NCBI RefSeq assembly: GCF_001678665.1
Contig: NZ_LZRP01000006.1
Location: 1-64,000, forward strand
Direction of reading: 5' to 3'
DNA: 64,000 nucleotides
From: Erythrobacter sp. QSSC1-22B
GTDB lineage: Bacteria; Pseudomonadota; Alphaproteobacteria; Sphingomonadales; Sphingomonadaceae
In this document: positions 17,459 to 26,835 of the stretch, piece by piece
Position numbering within the stretch: position 1 is the first letter of the stretch
How the letters are laid out: each line of letters opens with the position of its first letter
The notes under the pieces: generated by a model
The model's database searches: none
Told to the model about the DNA's origin: nothing
Seen by the model: only the letters and a program-made list of their open reading frames with translations
Made by a program: the position numbers and the translations under genes

Positions 17459-18484
17459 TTGGGTTATCGTGTGGCAGTCGTCGGAGCGACCGGGAACGTT
17501 GGGCGCGAGATAATGCAGGTGCTGGCCGAGCGCGAGTTCCCCATCGACGAGGTGGCGGCGGTCGCATCGAGCCGCAGCCACAACCTCGAGGTCGAATACG
17601 GCGACACCGGCAAGATGCTGAAATGCCGCAATATCGAGCATTTCGACTGGGCCGGCTGGGATATCGCATTGTTCGCCGCGGGCAGCGGCCCGGCCAAGGA
17701 ATTCGCGCCCAAGGCGGCGGCGGCGGGCTGCGTGGTGATCGACAATTCCTCGCTCTACCGCATGGACCCCGATGTGCCGCTGATCGTCCCCGAGGTGAAC
17801 CCGGAAGCGATCCACGGCTATTCCAAGCGCAACATCATCGCCAACCCCAATTGCTCGACCGCGCAGCTGGTGGTGGCGCTGAAACCGCTCCACGATGTCG
17901 CGCGGATCAAGCGCGTGGTGGTGGCGACCTACCAGTCGGTTTCGGGCGCGGGCAAGGCAGGCATGGACGAACTGTTCCAGCAGAGCCGCGCGATCTTCGT
18001 CGGCGATCCGGTCGAGACCGTGGCTTTCACCAAGCAGATCGCCTTCAACGTCATCCCGCATATCGACAGCTTCCTCGACGACGGTTCGACCAAGGAAGAA
18101 TGGAAGATGGTGGTCGAGACCAAGAAGATCCTCGACCCGAAGATCAAGCTCACCGCGACCTGCGTGCGGGTGCCGGTGTTCGTCGGCCATTCGGAATCGG
18201 TGAACATCGAGTTCGAAGAGGAAATGACCGCCGAACAGGCGCAGGATATCCTGCGCGAGGCGCCCGGGATCATGCTGATCGACAAGCGCGAGGACGGCGG
18301 ATACGTCACGCCCGTGGAGGCCGCGGGCGACAGCGCGACCTATATCAGCCGGGTGCGCGAGGACCCGACGGTGGAATACGGGATCAATCTGTGGTGCGTG
18401 TCGGACAATCTGCGCAAGGGCGCTGCGCTCAACGCGGTGCAGATCGCGGAACTGCTCGGCCGCGAGTGTCTCAAGAAGGGGTAG
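17459..18484 (+). CDS. asd: Aspartate-semialdehyde dehydrogenase
   Basis: 341 aa from a TTG at 17459, chosen because AGGAG lies 7 bases upstream and the family starts at GYRVAVVGATGNVGRE. The open frame continues upstream without family similarity. The enzyme reduces aspartyl phosphate to the semialdehyde for Lys/DAP, Thr and Met synthesis. NADP-binding GATGNVG (7-13), the catalytic cysteine in NPNCSTAQLVVALKPL (about 130) and the QSVSGAGKAGMDEL segment are present. The 341-aa length is standard. Confidence 0.96.
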   Translation: MGYRVAVVGATGNVGREIMQVLAEREFPIDEVAAVASSRSHNLEVEYGDTGKMLKCRNIEHFDWAGWDIALFAAGSGPAKEFAPKAAAAGCVVIDNSSLYRMDPDVPLIVPEVNPEAIHGYSKRNIIANPNCSTAQLVVALKPLHDVARIKRVVVATYQSVSGAGKAGMDELFQQSRAIFVGDPVETVAFTKQIAFNVIPHIDSFLDDGSTKEEWKMVVETKKILDPKIKLTATCVRVPVFVGHSESVNIEFEEEMTAEQAQDILREAPGIMLIDKREDGGYVTPVEAAGDSATYISRVREDPTVEYGINLWCVSDNLRKGAALNAVQIAELLGRECLKKG

Positions 18485-18491
18485 GGCTGCG

Positions 18492-19085
18492 ATGACCATG
18501 CGTTGGACGATGATCGGCGTGGCGGCGCTGGCGCTTGCTGCCTGCAGCGAGAACGCGCCTGAGGATGCTGCAGAAGGCTCCGAGGTCGCGATGCAGGAAA
18601 CTCCCAATCTGCCCGCCGATCCGGCTGGCGTCGTCCGCCTGCGCGGCGACGGGCTCGAGGTCACCGGCCCGCTCGGCACCATGCTGACCTTCGGAAGCCA
18701 GCGCGCGCCTGTCGAAGCGGAACTGGCCAAGGTCTTTAGCGAAGCTCGCGACGCCGGGACCAACACCGAATGCGGCGCCGGACCGATGGCCTTCACCGAA
18801 TATCCCGGCGGTCTGACGCTGAACTTTCAGGACGGTGCGCTGGTCGGCTGGTCGCTGCGCGATGATGAAGACGGCGACAGCGCGGATATCGCCACCGCCG
18901 AGGGGATCGCGCTCGACAGCAGCGAAGCCGAACTCGCCGAGGCCTACGAAGTCGAGATGATCGCGGACAGCACGCTGGGCGAGGAATTCACCACCCCTGC
19001 GGGTGTCTTCGGTTTCCTCACCGGCGAGGGCGCCGCGCGGCAGGTGGAATCGCTCCACGCGGGCACGAATTGCTTCTTCCGCTGA
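18492..19085 (+). CDS. Putative lipoprotein of unknown function
   Basis: 197 aa. The N-terminus has a lipoprotein signal with lipobox LAAC (Cys near residue 18), followed by an acidic, Ala/Glu-rich linker. The mature part has no motif that I recognise. It has two cysteines (in NTECGAGP and GTNCFF) that could form a disulfide in the periplasm. It starts 8 bp after asd and may be read through from it. An in-frame ATG at 18498 is an equally possible start. Confidence 0.75.
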   Translation: MTMRWTMIGVAALALAACSENAPEDAAEGSEVAMQETPNLPADPAGVVRLRGDGLEVTGPLGTMLTFGSQRAPVEAELAKVFSEARDAGTNTECGAGPMAFTEYPGGLTLNFQDGALVGWSLRDDEDGDSADIATAEGIALDSSEAELAEAYEVEMIADSTLGEEFTTPAGVFGFLTGEGAARQVESLHAGTNCFFR

Positions 19086-19104
19086 CCTGCGCGAGAATGG
19101 CGCG

Positions 19105-19752
19105 ATGACCCTCACTGCCGAGCTCTATTTCAGCTTCCGCTCGCCCTATAGCTATCTCGCCGTGGGCCGCTACCGCGCGATGGCGGAGGCCTGCGATCTC
19201 GACATCGCACTGCGCCCGGTCTGGCCGCTGGCGGTGCGCCAGCCGGATTTCTTCGAGCGCAACCATCCCAACTGGCTGGGCTACACCATGCGCGACATGA
19301 TGCGCGTGGCGCAATTCCACGATATTCCCTTCGGCCCTCCACGGCCCGACCCCATCGTCCAGGACACCGCCACAAGGCGGATCGCCGAGGACCAGCCGCA
19401 TATCCGCCGGATCACGAGGCTCGGCCAGGCGGCGGCGCGTCGCGGCAAGGGCCTTGCCTTCGCGCATGAGGCGGGCCGGCTGATCTGGGGCGGGGCCGAG
19501 GGCTGGAACGAGGGCGATCACCTCGCCGGCGCCGCGACCCGCGCCGGGCTCGATCTCGCCGAACTCGACGTCGAGGCCGAGCGCGACGCACAGACGCTCG
19601 ACGCCGAGATCGCCGCCAATCAGGACGCGCTCGAGGCCGCGGGCCATTGGGGCGTGCCGACGCTGGTGTTCGAGGGCGAACCCTTCTTCGGCCAGGACCG
19701 CATCGAGATGGTGCGCTGGCGAATGGAGCAGCGGGGGCTGGTCCAGCGATGA
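19105..19752 (+). CDS. 2-hydroxychromene-2-carboxylate isomerase-like / DsbA-fold protein (GST kappa type)
   Basis: 215 aa from ATG 19105. Thioredoxin-fold protein with an inserted helical domain. The N-terminal FSFRSPYSYLA, with Ser in place of the DsbA CxxC, is the signature of the HCCA isomerase/GST-kappa family. The end has the cis-Pro region GHWGVPTLVFEGEPFFGQDRIE. These enzymes use glutathione; NahD acts in naphthalene breakdown, but there are no aromatic-degradation genes here, so the substrate is unknown. The stop overlaps the next start by ATGA. Confidence 0.82.
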   Translation: MTLTAELYFSFRSPYSYLAVGRYRAMAEACDLDIALRPVWPLAVRQPDFFERNHPNWLGYTMRDMMRVAQFHDIPFGPPRPDPIVQDTATRRIAEDQPHIRRITRLGQAAARRGKGLAFAHEAGRLIWGGAEGWNEGDHLAGAATRAGLDLAELDVEAERDAQTLDAEIAANQDALEAAGHWGVPTLVFEGEPFFGQDRIEMVRWRMEQRGLVQR

Positions 19753-20210
19753 GCCCGCCCCATGGCGAACTGACCGGCGGGTGCAATTGCGGGGCAGTCC
19801 GTTACCGCCTGGCCCAAGGCATGCGGTTGCCGCCCTATGCCTGCCACTGCACGGATTGCCAGACCCGCACCGGAAGTGCCTTCAGCGAGCATATGCTCTT
19901 CGCCGAGAGGGACATAACTCTCGAAGGACCGGTGAAGGCGGGCACCATGGTCCAGCCCAGCGGTGCGGTCTCGACCATCCATGGATGCGAGACATGTCTG
20001 GCGCGTATCTATGCGACCAACGACCGCAATCCGGGCTTCGGCTCGCTGCGCTGCGGCACGCTCGACAACAGCGCGCTGCTTGAAATTCATGCGCATTTCT
20101 GGGTCGCCAGCAAGCAGCCGTGGATCATCCTTCCACCCGAAGCGAAAACGCACCAAACCCAGCCCGACACAAGCTCGGGCTGGGTGGCTTTCCTGACAGG
20201 GACAGATTGA
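19749..20210 (+). CDS. GFA family protein (glutathione-dependent formaldehyde-activating-like)
   Basis: 153 aa from ATG 19749. Zinc-binding beta-tent fold (GFA/CENP-V). The cysteine pattern GGCNCGAVRY, ACHCTDCQTRTGSAF and GCETCLARIY supplies two zinc sites. The family includes S-hydroxymethylglutathione synthase, but most members are of unknown function. It overlaps both the GST-kappa-like gene and the following hydrolase. A hairpin of 10 bp lies inside its last codons (20158-20186). Confidence 0.85.
   Translation: MSPPHGELTGGCNCGAVRYRLAQGMRLPPYACHCTDCQTRTGSAFSEHMLFAERDITLEGPVKAGTMVQPSGAVSTIHGCETCLARIYATNDRNPGFGSLRCGTLDNSALLEIHAHFWVASKQPWIILPPEAKTHQTQPDTSSGWVAFLTGTD
20158..20186 (+). terminator. 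Hairpin inside the 3' end of the GFA gene
   Basis: CCCAGCCCGA pairs with TCGGGCTGGG around a loop of about 7 bases. It lies within the last 20 codons of the GFA gene and before the overlapping hydrolase start. The bases after it are only weakly T-rich (GGCTTTCC). It could be a leaky terminator that lowers expression of the hydrolase, or chance coding structure. Confidence 0.35.
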
Positions 20211-20989
20211 TGGATACGACCACCGAACGCTTTGCCAGTTTCGATGGCACCGAGCTCGCGCTGCACCGGGTGGGGGCGGGGCGGCCGCTGGTGCTGCTGC
20301 ACGGGCTGTTCTCGAGCGCGCAGATGAACTGGATCAAATGGGGCCACGACCGCAGGATCGCGGAGCTGGGTTATGAAGTGCTGATGCTCGATTTCCGCGT
20401 TCATGGCGAGAGCGCTTCGCCGCGCACGCCCGAGGCCTATCCGGCCAATGTGCTGGTCCGCGATGTCGCGGCGCTGGTCGCGCATCTCGGGCTGGAGGAT
20501 TACGATCTGGGCGGTTTTTCGCTCGGCGCGCGGACCTCGCTGCATGGCGTTGCCACCGGGGCGCTGACGCCGCAGCGGCTGATCGTCGGCGGGATGGGCA
20601 CCGCGGGGCTGGGCGAGTGGCAGAAGCGCGTGGCGCATTTCAAACGCGTCATCGACGAGTTCGACAGCATCGGGAAGGGCGACCCGGCCTATTTCTCGGT
20701 TCAGTTCCTCAAATCGCAAGGGGTCGACCGGGTCGCGGCGCGGTTGCTGCTCGACACCATGCCCGATCTCGATCTGGCGCAGCTGGCGAATGTCGCCATG
20801 CCCACGCTGGTGGTGTGCGGCGACGAGGATCGCGACAATGGCTCGGCGGAGGAGCTTGCCGCGATGCTGCCCGATGCGACCTATGTCGAGGTGCCGGGCA
20901 CGCATATGGGCAGCGTCACCAAGCCCGATCTCGGGCAGGCGATGGCCGAATGGCTTGGCCCGGCAGAGGACGCCGGGCGCCGCTTGTGA
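20210..20989 (+). CDS. Alpha/beta hydrolase
   Basis: 259 aa from ATG 20210, overlapping the previous stop (TGATG). Alpha/beta-hydrolase features: oxyanion-hole region LVLLHGLFSS (about 24-33), DFRVHGES, nucleophile motif GGFSLGARTS (Ser near 105; GxSxG), Asp in VVCGDEDRDNG and His in GTHMGSVTK near the end. The substrate cannot be predicted. No signal peptide, so cytoplasmic. Confidence 0.85.
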   Translation: MDTTTERFASFDGTELALHRVGAGRPLVLLHGLFSSAQMNWIKWGHDRRIAELGYEVLMLDFRVHGESASPRTPEAYPANVLVRDVAALVAHLGLEDYDLGGFSLGARTSLHGVATGALTPQRLIVGGMGTAGLGEWQKRVAHFKRVIDEFDSIGKGDPAYFSVQFLKSQGVDRVAARLLLDTMPDLDLAQLANVAMPTLVVCGDEDRDNGSAEELAAMLPDATYVEVPGTHMGSVTKPDLGQAMAEWLGPAEDAGRRL

Positions 20990-21070
20990 GCGTTGCCCCC
21001 TGCAGGTAGACTGGCAGTCTATCGCAGAAGGACGCGGCAGATTTTGCCGAATCACGGGAGCTCCACGATC

Positions 21071-22087
21071 ATGCGCATTATCTCGACCCTCGCCATCGCG
21101 CTGGGCCTTGCCGCCTGCGCTCCGATCGGCCAGCCGCTCGCGGAGGCCCCCGCAGCTTCGGGCGTCGACGGGCAAACGGGGTCGCTGTTCGTCGCCAACA
21201 AGTTCGGCAACACGCTGACCAAGATCGATCTCGCCAGCGGCGAGGAGGTTGTGAGCGTTCCCAGCTGCACCAATCCCCACGAGCTGGCGACCTCGCCCGA
21301 TGGCGCGCATGTGGCGCTGGCCTGCTACGGCGGCACCAGTCTCGATATCTTCCGCATCAGCGATCTGGTCCGGGTCAAGAGCGTGGAGCTGGGCGAAAAC
21401 GCCCGCCCGCACGGGATCGTGTGGCACGCCAATGGCGCGCTCTACGCGACCGCCGAAGGGCGCAATTCGGTGGTCTGGGTCCGCGATCCGCTGGGCCGGG
21501 CAGAGACTTTCGAATCCGGCACCGGGCAGGAAGGCAGCCACATGCTCGCCGTCTCGGCCGATGCGCGCCACGCCTGGACGGTGGACATGGGCTCGGGGAC
21601 CGTCACGCGGGTCGATCTGGTCACCCGCCGCGCGCCGCTCTCGGTCGCGGTCGGGGTGGAGCCCGAAGGGATCGCGCTTGCCCCCGATGGCCAGACGCTG
21701 TGGGTCAGCGCGCGCGGGTCCGACAAGGCTTTCGCCCTCGACCCGATGTCGCTCGAGATCCGTAGCGAGCTCGATACCGGCACCTTCCCGCTGCGGCTCG
21801 CGATCCGTCCGCAGGGCGATGTCGCGGTTACCTCCGACCTCGCCGATGGCGGGCTTTCGGTGATCGACCTGGCGCGCGCCGAAGTGACCCGCTCGATCGC
21901 GGTGAGTGGGCCGGACGGCGCGCAGGAGCGCATGCAGGTTACGGTGATCTGGTCGCAGGATGGGAATCGGATCTACGTTGCCGAAACCGGCGACGACACC
22001 ATCGCCGAGGTCGATTACGCCAGCGGGCGTGTGCTCCGCCGACTGGCCGCCGGTGACGGTGGCGATGGCCTGGCGATCCTCCCGTGA
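21071..22087 (+). CDS. YncE-like beta-propeller lipoprotein
   Basis: 338 aa from ATG 21071. A lipoprotein signal with lipobox LAAC (Cys17). The mature protein is made of repeats such as SLFVANKFGNTLTKIDLASGEEV, PHGIVWHANGALYATAEG, PEGIALAPDGQTLWVSARG and RIYVAETGDDTIAEVDYASGRVL. These are the blades of a YncE/YVTN-type seven-bladed propeller. Likely a periplasmic or outer-membrane surface binding protein; the ligand is unknown. Its stop overlaps the next start by GTGA. Confidence 0.85.
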   Translation: MRIISTLAIALGLAACAPIGQPLAEAPAASGVDGQTGSLFVANKFGNTLTKIDLASGEEVVSVPSCTNPHELATSPDGAHVALACYGGTSLDIFRISDLVRVKSVELGENARPHGIVWHANGALYATAEGRNSVVWVRDPLGRAETFESGTGQEGSHMLAVSADARHAWTVDMGSGTVTRVDLVTRRAPLSVAVGVEPEGIALAPDGQTLWVSARGSDKAFALDPMSLEIRSELDTGTFPLRLAIRPQGDVAVTSDLADGGLSVIDLARAEVTRSIAVSGPDGAQERMQVTVIWSQDGNRIYVAETGDDTIAEVDYASGRVLRRLAAGDGGDGLAILP

Positions 22088-22548
22088 CAGACGAGCGCAA
22101 AGCCCTGCCGGTCGTCGGCTGGCGCGAATTGGTGGCGCTGCCCGAGCTCGGGCTGACCGCGATTCCGGCCAAGATCGATACCGGCGCGCGCACCTCCTCG
22201 CTCCACGGCACGATCATCGAGCAATTCGAGCGCGACGGCGAAGCCTATGTCCGTTTCGCGGTCGATTATGCGCAGCAGCATGTCCGGCAGGTCTGCGAGG
22301 CGGTGCATGTCGACTGGCGCGGGATCACAAGCTCGAACGGCGAAACGCAGCGACGGATGATCATCAAGACCCCCATCCTGATCGGCGATGTCGAATTCCG
22401 CGCCGAGATCAGCTTGGCCGATCGCTCCGACATGAAATTTCCGATGTTGATTGGGCGCTCCGCATTGCGCCGCCATTTCCTCGTCGATTCAGGCTATTCC
22501 TGGCTGCAGACCCATGGTCGCGATGTCGTCGCAGGCCACAAACCGTGA
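22084..22548 (+). CDS. rimB: Retropepsin-like aspartic protease, RimB-type
   Basis: 154 aa from GTG 22084. The family motif is [30 protein letters not shown], with the DTGA active-site triad of a retroviral-type aspartic protease at about residues 36-39, and later [15 protein letters not shown]. Proteins of this group (annotated as ATP-dependent zinc protease) are encoded next to rimK; in Pseudomonas the RimB partner acts with RimK on ribosomal protein S6 glutamylation. Here rimK follows after 10 bp, which supports this assignment. Confidence 0.85.
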   Translation: MTDERKALPVVGWRELVALPELGLTAIPAKIDTGARTSSLHGTIIEQFERDGEAYVRFAVDYAQQHVRQVCEAVHVDWRGITSSNGETQRRMIIKTPILIGDVEFRAEISLADRSDMKFPMLIGRSALRRHFLVDSGYSWLQTHGRDVVAGHKP

Positions 22549-22558
22549 GGCTCCCCCG

Positions 22559-23464
22559 ATGAAAATTGCCATGCTCGCACGCAATGCGAACCTCTATTCG
22601 CACCGACGGCTCAAGGAAGCCGCGGAGGAACGCGGGCACCAGCTCGACATCCTCAACACGCTGCGCTGCACAGTCCATATCGCCAGCCACCGGCCCGAAG
22701 TGTTCTACAATGGCGAGCCGGCCGAAAGCTACGACGCGGTGATCCCGCGGATCGGGGCTTCTATCACCCAGTATGGTCTCTCGATCCTGCGCCAGTTCGA
22801 GATGCGCGGCACCTGGTCGCTCAACGAAAGCGTCGCCATCGGGCGGAGCCGCGACAAGCTGCGCAGCATGCAGATCCTCGCCAAATACGGGCTGGGCCTG
22901 CCGCTTACCGCCTATGCCAACGATCCCAAGCAGGCCGAGGAAATCATCCGGGCGGTCAAGGGCCCGCCCGTGGTGATCAAACTGCTCGAGGGGACGCAGG
23001 GCATCGGCGTGGTGCTCGCCGAGACCATGTCCTCCGCCAAATCCGTAATCGAGGCCTTCCGCGGCGCCAATGTGAACATCCTGGTCCAGGAGTTCATCAA
23101 GGAGGCTGGCGGCACCGACATCCGCGCACTGGTGGTTGGCGGCAAGGTGGTCGCCTCGATGAAGCGCACCGGCGCGCCCGACGATTTCCGCAGCAACCTC
23201 CACCGCGGCGGCAGCGCGCAGCTGATCAAGATTACCCCCGCCGAACGCTCGACCGCAGTCAGCGCGGCCAAGCGAATGGGACTCAACGTCTGCGGCGTCG
23301 ACATGCTGCGCTCCAATCACGGCCCGGTGATCATGGAAGTGAATTCCTCGCCGGGGCTCGAAGGCATCGAGAAGGCGACCGAAAAGGATATCGCCGGCCA
23401 GATCATCGATTTCATGGTTGCCCATGCCCAGGCGGGCAAGACGAAGACCAAGGGGGCGGGCTGA
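22559..23464 (+). CDS. rimK: RimK-type alpha-L-glutamate ligase (S6 modification)
   Basis: 301 aa from ATG 22559, the usual RimK length. It is an ATP-grasp ligase that adds glutamates to the C-terminus of ribosomal protein S6. Characteristic segments: [38 protein letters not shown], the ATP-grasp core [53 protein letters not shown] and [29 protein letters not shown]. The downstream rpsF operon (the presumed substrate gene) lies under 4 kb away. Confidence 0.96.
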   Translation: MKIAMLARNANLYSHRRLKEAAEERGHQLDILNTLRCTVHIASHRPEVFYNGEPAESYDAVIPRIGASITQYGLSILRQFEMRGTWSLNESVAIGRSRDKLRSMQILAKYGLGLPLTAYANDPKQAEEIIRAVKGPPVVIKLLEGTQGIGVVLAETMSSAKSVIEAFRGANVNILVQEFIKEAGGTDIRALVVGGKVVASMKRTGAPDDFRSNLHRGGSAQLIKITPAERSTAVSAAKRMGLNVCGVDMLRSNHGPVIMEVNSSPGLEGIEKATEKDIAGQIIDFMVAHAQAGKTKTKGAG

Positions 23465-23489
23465 AGTCCGAAAGGGAGGGGTACTCGTG

Positions 23490-24230
23490 ATGAAAATGAG
23501 ATTGCTTGGTCTTGGTGCTCTCACGCTGGGATTTGCTCCGCCGCTGGCAGCGCAAACCGAGATGGCGCGCCCTTCTATTGCCGCGAACGAGACGATCCTG
23601 CGGGTGCAGGGGACCGGTCGGATTGCCGCCGTGCCCGAAGTGATGACAATCACCTTGGGAGTGGTCACCACCGGCGAGAGCGCGGCCGCCGCGCTCGATG
23701 CCAACAATCGCAAGCTCGCCCCGGTGATCGCGGCCTTGCGCGAGGCGGGCATCCCGCCCGAGCAGATCCAGACTTCGGGGCTGTCGGTCGATCCGCAATT
23801 CGCCGACACTCGAAACGCGAGTGCCGACCGCATCCTGGGATTTCGCGCGAGCAGTGCGGTGACGGTGGAAAGCCGCGATCTGGCAAGCGCCGGCGATCTG
23901 GTCAGCGCGCTGTTCGATGCCGGGGCCAATTCGATCAGCGGGCCGGAGTTCGCGGTCGCCGAGGAGAATGTCGAGCGCTTGACGCGGCGGGCCGAAGCCG
24001 AAGCCCTGCGCGAGGCGCGCGCCCAGGCGGATGCGACCGCGAGCGCGCTCGGGATGAGAGTCGCAAGGGTGCTGCTGGTTTCGGACAGTCAGGTCCAGCT
24101 CGGGAGGGGGAGCGGTTCGATCGTGGTGACCGGCGCGCGCATCGCGCAAACGCCGATCGAACCCGGCGAGATCACCATCGAGGCGCGTTACGGCCTCGAA
24201 TTTGCGCTGGTGCCGCTTCCGGGGCGCTGA
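23490..24230 (+). CDS. SIMPL domain-containing periplasmic protein (DUF541)
   Basis: 246 aa from ATG 23490, with GGGAGGGG about 10 bases before it. Signal peptide of about 24 residues (LLGLGALTLGFAPPLAAQ). The body fits the SIMPL/DUF541 family: ILRVQGTGRIAAVPEVMTITLGVVTTG at the start and repeated beta-alpha segments with QTSGLSVDPQF. Members are periplasmic or outer-membrane proteins with a BP26-like channel-shaped assembly and no clear enzymatic role. It is 25 bp downstream of rimK, perhaps co-transcribed. Confidence 0.85.
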   Translation: MKMRLLGLGALTLGFAPPLAAQTEMARPSIAANETILRVQGTGRIAAVPEVMTITLGVVTTGESAAAALDANNRKLAPVIAALREAGIPPEQIQTSGLSVDPQFADTRNASADRILGFRASSAVTVESRDLASAGDLVSALFDAGANSISGPEFAVAEENVERLTRRAEAEALREARAQADATASALGMRVARVLLVSDSQVQLGRGSGSIVVTGARIAQTPIEPGEITIEARYGLEFALVPLPGR

Positions 24231-24332
24231 CCCGCGCGCCCCCGCACCGCTGAGCCTCCGAACCGGAGCTTGTTGCTGTTGCCATGCAGGAAGCGCGTGG
24301 CAGCTTCCGCGCTTTGCGGGCGCCGAAGAACA

Positions 24333-24372
24333 AGCCGGCGGGGGGAGGGGTATTTGCCCCTCCCAGCCGGCT
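24333..24372. terminator. Hairpin between convergent genes
   Basis: A long stem: the inner part GGGAGGGG/CCCCTCCC (8 bp, loop TATTTG) is extended by outer AGCCGGC/GCCGGCT arms with a small bulge. It abuts the AMP nucleosidase stop and lies between two convergent genes, so it likely serves both directions. No T-run is seen. Confidence 0.55.
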
Positions 24373-25811
24373 CAGCGGAACGGCGGTTCGTTGAAGGCGC
24401 GCAGCTTGCGGCTGTGGAGCCGCGGCCCTTCCTCGCGCAGTCGGCGGCAGGCGGTCACCCCGATCTGGAGATGCGCGGCGATCGCCTCTTCGTAGAACTT
24501 GTTGGCCTGGCCGGGCAGCTTGATCTCGCCATGCAGCGGCTTGTCGCTGACGCACAGCAGCGTGCCGTAGGGCACGCGGAACCGGTAGCCTTGCGCCGCG
24601 ATGGTGGCGCTTTCCATATCGATCCCGACCGCGCGGCTGAGCGAGAGCCGCCGCGCCGAGCTGGTGTAGCGCAGTTCCCAATTGCGATCGTCGGTGGTGA
24701 CGACAGTGCCGGTGCGCAAGCGCCGCTTGAGGTCGGAGCCGTGTTCGCCCGAGACTTCCTCCGCCGCGCCGGCCAGCGCCTGCTGGACCTCGGCGATCGC
24801 GGGGAGGGGGATTTCGGGGGGCAGCACCGGATCGAGCACGTGATCGTCGCGCAGATAGGCGTGCGCGAGCACATAGTCGCCGATCTTCTGGCTGGGGCGC
24901 AACCCGCCGCAATGGCCGATCATCAGCCAAGCTTCGGGGCGCAGCACCGCGAGGTGGTCGCAGATCGTCTTGGCGTTGGAGGGGCCGACCCCGATATTTA
25001 CCAGCGTCACCCCGCCGCGGCCTTCGCCGACCAGGTGATAGGCGGGCATCTGGTGGCGCCGCCAGGCGGTGTCGGACAATTGCGCGCTGGCATTGGCGGT
25101 CTGTTCGGACAGCCGCAGTCCGCCGGCGCCGGCGAGCTCGGTATAGCCGCCCGTGCCAAGCTGTGCGCCCGCCCAGTCGACGAATTCGTCGACATAGCGG
25201 TGGTAGTTGGTGAACAGGATGAAGCGCTGGAAGTCCTCGGGCCGCGTGCCGGTGTAATGCGCCAGCCGGGCGAGGCTGAAATCGGTGCGGAGCCCGTCGA
25301 ACAGCGACAGCGGAATCGGATCGTCCGGGTGCTCCAGCTCGATCCCGTCGGCCAGTTCGTCGCCGATGTCGGCGAGATCGGTTGAGGGGAAATACCGCGC
25401 AACCTCGTTGGGATCGACGCCCGCCAGTTCCGCGCCGGCCTGGCCGTCGAGAACATAGGGGAAGGGCATTTCCTGCTGCGACGAACCGACCTCGACCTCG
25501 ATCTCGTAATTGGAGGAGATCAGCTGGAGCTGTTCTGCGAGATAGTCGCGGAACAGCGCGGGCCGGGTGACGGTGGTGGTGTAGAGCCCGGGCGCGTTGA
25601 GCCGGCCGAAGGCGCGGCTGCGATCCGCAGGCTGGTCGCCGCCGCGGAAACGCAGCCGCAGCTCGGGATAGGCGTAGGAACCGTCCTTGCGGCGTTCGGG
25701 CGGGGGCAGCGTGCGATCGCGTCCGAAGGCCATGACATCGCTGCGCAGCCGCTCCACCGCCGCATCGTAAACGGACTGCAGCTTGTCGAGGATCTGGTCG
25801 ATCGATTCCAT
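24372..25811 (-). CDS. amn: AMP nucleosidase
   Basis: 479 aa from ATG 25811 (MESIDQILDKLQSVYDAAVERLRSDV). Splits AMP into adenine and ribose 5-phosphate, regulating the adenylate pool. An N-terminal AMN domain (about 1-180, with TRPALFRDYLAEQLQLI) is followed by a nucleoside phosphorylase-fold domain with NIGVGPSNAKTICDHLAVLRPEAWLMIGHCGG and, near the C-terminus, GIDMESATIAAQGYRFRVPYGTLLCVSDKP. Length (E. coli 484 aa) agrees. It stands alone between convergent and codirectional neighbours. Confidence 0.96.
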   Translation of the reverse strand: MESIDQILDKLQSVYDAAVERLRSDVMAFGRDRTLPPPERRKDGSYAYPELRLRFRGGDQPADRSRAFGRLNAPGLYTTTVTRPALFRDYLAEQLQLISSNYEIEVEVGSSQQEMPFPYVLDGQAGAELAGVDPNEVARYFPSTDLADIGDELADGIELEHPDDPIPLSLFDGLRTDFSLARLAHYTGTRPEDFQRFILFTNYHRYVDEFVDWAGAQLGTGGYTELAGAGGLRLSEQTANASAQLSDTAWRRHQMPAYHLVGEGRGGVTLVNIGVGPSNAKTICDHLAVLRPEAWLMIGHCGGLRPSQKIGDYVLAHAYLRDDHVLDPVLPPEIPLPAIAEVQQALAGAAEEVSGEHGSDLKRRLRTGTVVTTDDRNWELRYTSSARRLSLSRAVGIDMESATIAAQGYRFRVPYGTLLCVSDKPLHGEIKLPGQANKFYEEAIAAHLQIGVTACRRLREEGPRLHSRKLRAFNEPPFR

Positions 25812-25875
25812 ATTCGGCCCCTTAGCCCGGCTTTTGTTCTGGTGGCGTGACAACTAGCCGATTGCGCGGCTTACA

Positions 25876-25907
25876 AAAAGGGCGCGGAGACCGAAGCCGC
25901 CGCGCCC
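25876..25907 (-). terminator. Intrinsic terminator of rpsF-rpsR-rplI
   Basis: GGGCGCGG (25880-25887) pairs with CCGCGCCC (25900-25907). On the minus strand the stem is followed by TTTTTGTAA. It lies 24 bp after the rplI stop, closing the ribosomal operon. Confidence 0.85.
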
Positions 25908-25930
25908 ATTTGTTGTCGATGAGAGTGCGA

Positions 25931-26599
25931 TCAGCTGTCGTCGGCGTCCGGGTCGGTCGCTTCGATCAGTGCTTCGCGCTGGCTCGTGTCGTCATCCGTG
26001 CTGACGCCGTCTTCGAGCATGTCGGACGGAATTTCGCCCGGCTCGAGGTCGGGATCGGTGCGGTTGGCGTCGGCCATCTTCTCGATCTCGGCCTGGTCGT
26101 CTTCGAATGCCTGGGCAAGAACGTCGACGCCCTGGCTCTGCAGGTCGGCTTCGTCTTGCGAACGAGCGACGTTGGCCTTGACCGTGATGTGGACCTCGGG
26201 GTGGAGGGCCACGGTCACTTCATGCATGCCCAGCATCTTGATCGGGCTGCCCAGAATGACCTGCTTCTTGTCGACTTCGTGGCCCTGGGCCTCGAGCCCG
26301 GCAACGATGTCGCGGACGTTGACCGAGCCATAGAGCTGGCCGGCGTTCGACGAAGCGCGGATCAGCACCACTTCGGCACCGGCGATCTTTTCGCCAGCAG
26401 CCTGGGCTTCGGTCCGACGATCGGCATTCTCGGTTTCGAGACGCTCGCGATTGGCTTCAAAGACCTTCTTGTTCGCGCCGTTGGCGCGCAGGGCCTTCTT
26501 CTGCGGGAGCAGGAAGTTACGCGCGAAGCCGTCCTTGACGGTGACGACATCGCCAATCCCGCCGAGGCTGCCGATACGTTCGAGGAGTATGATATCCAT
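25931..26599 (-). CDS. rplI: 50S ribosomal protein L9 with acidic C-terminal extension
   Basis: 222 aa. The N-terminal domain [37 protein letters not shown] is classic L9, followed by the connecting helix and the C-terminal domain (to about residue 150). The remaining ~70 residues are an acidic extension ([24 protein letters not shown]... ending in DPDADDS) not found in the ~149-aa E. coli protein but seen in many alphaproteobacteria. Last gene of rpsF-rpsR-rplI. Confidence 0.97.
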   Translation of the reverse strand: MDIILLERIGSLGGIGDVVTVKDGFARNFLLPQKKALRANGANKKVFEANRERLETENADRRTEAQAAGEKIAGAEVVLIRASSNAGQLYGSVNVRDIVAGLEAQGHEVDKKQVILGSPIKMLGMHEVTVALHPEVHITVKANVARSQDEADLQSQGVDVLAQAFEDDQAEIEKMADANRTDPDLEPGEIPSDMLEDGVSTDDDTSQREALIEATDPDADDS

Positions 26600-26610
26600 G
26601 TCTGTTCTCC

Positions 26611-26835
26611 TCAGCGCACGATGTAGGGCAAAAGGCCGATCTGGCGGGCGCGCTTGATCGCCTTGGCCAGCTCGCGCTGCTTCTTGCCACTGACGGCGGT
26701 GATACGGCTGGGGACGATCTTGCCACGCTCGGACATGAAGCCCTGCAGCAGACGCACGTCCTTGTAGTCGATCGCGGGAGCGCCCTTGCCCGAGAACGGG
26801 CAGGACTTGCGGCGGCGGAAAAACGGGCGGGCCAT
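26611..26835 (-). CDS. rpsR: 30S ribosomal protein S18
   Basis: 74 aa; ends 11 bp before rplI. Complete S18 with [67 protein letters not shown]. It forms a complex with S6 on the 30S platform. Its start base coincides with the last base of rpsF (1-base overlap), so translation is coupled. Confidence 0.98.
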   Translation of the reverse strand: MARPFFRRRKSCPFSGKGAPAIDYKDVRLLQGFMSERGKIVPSRITAVSGKKQRELAKAIKRARQIGLLPYIVR

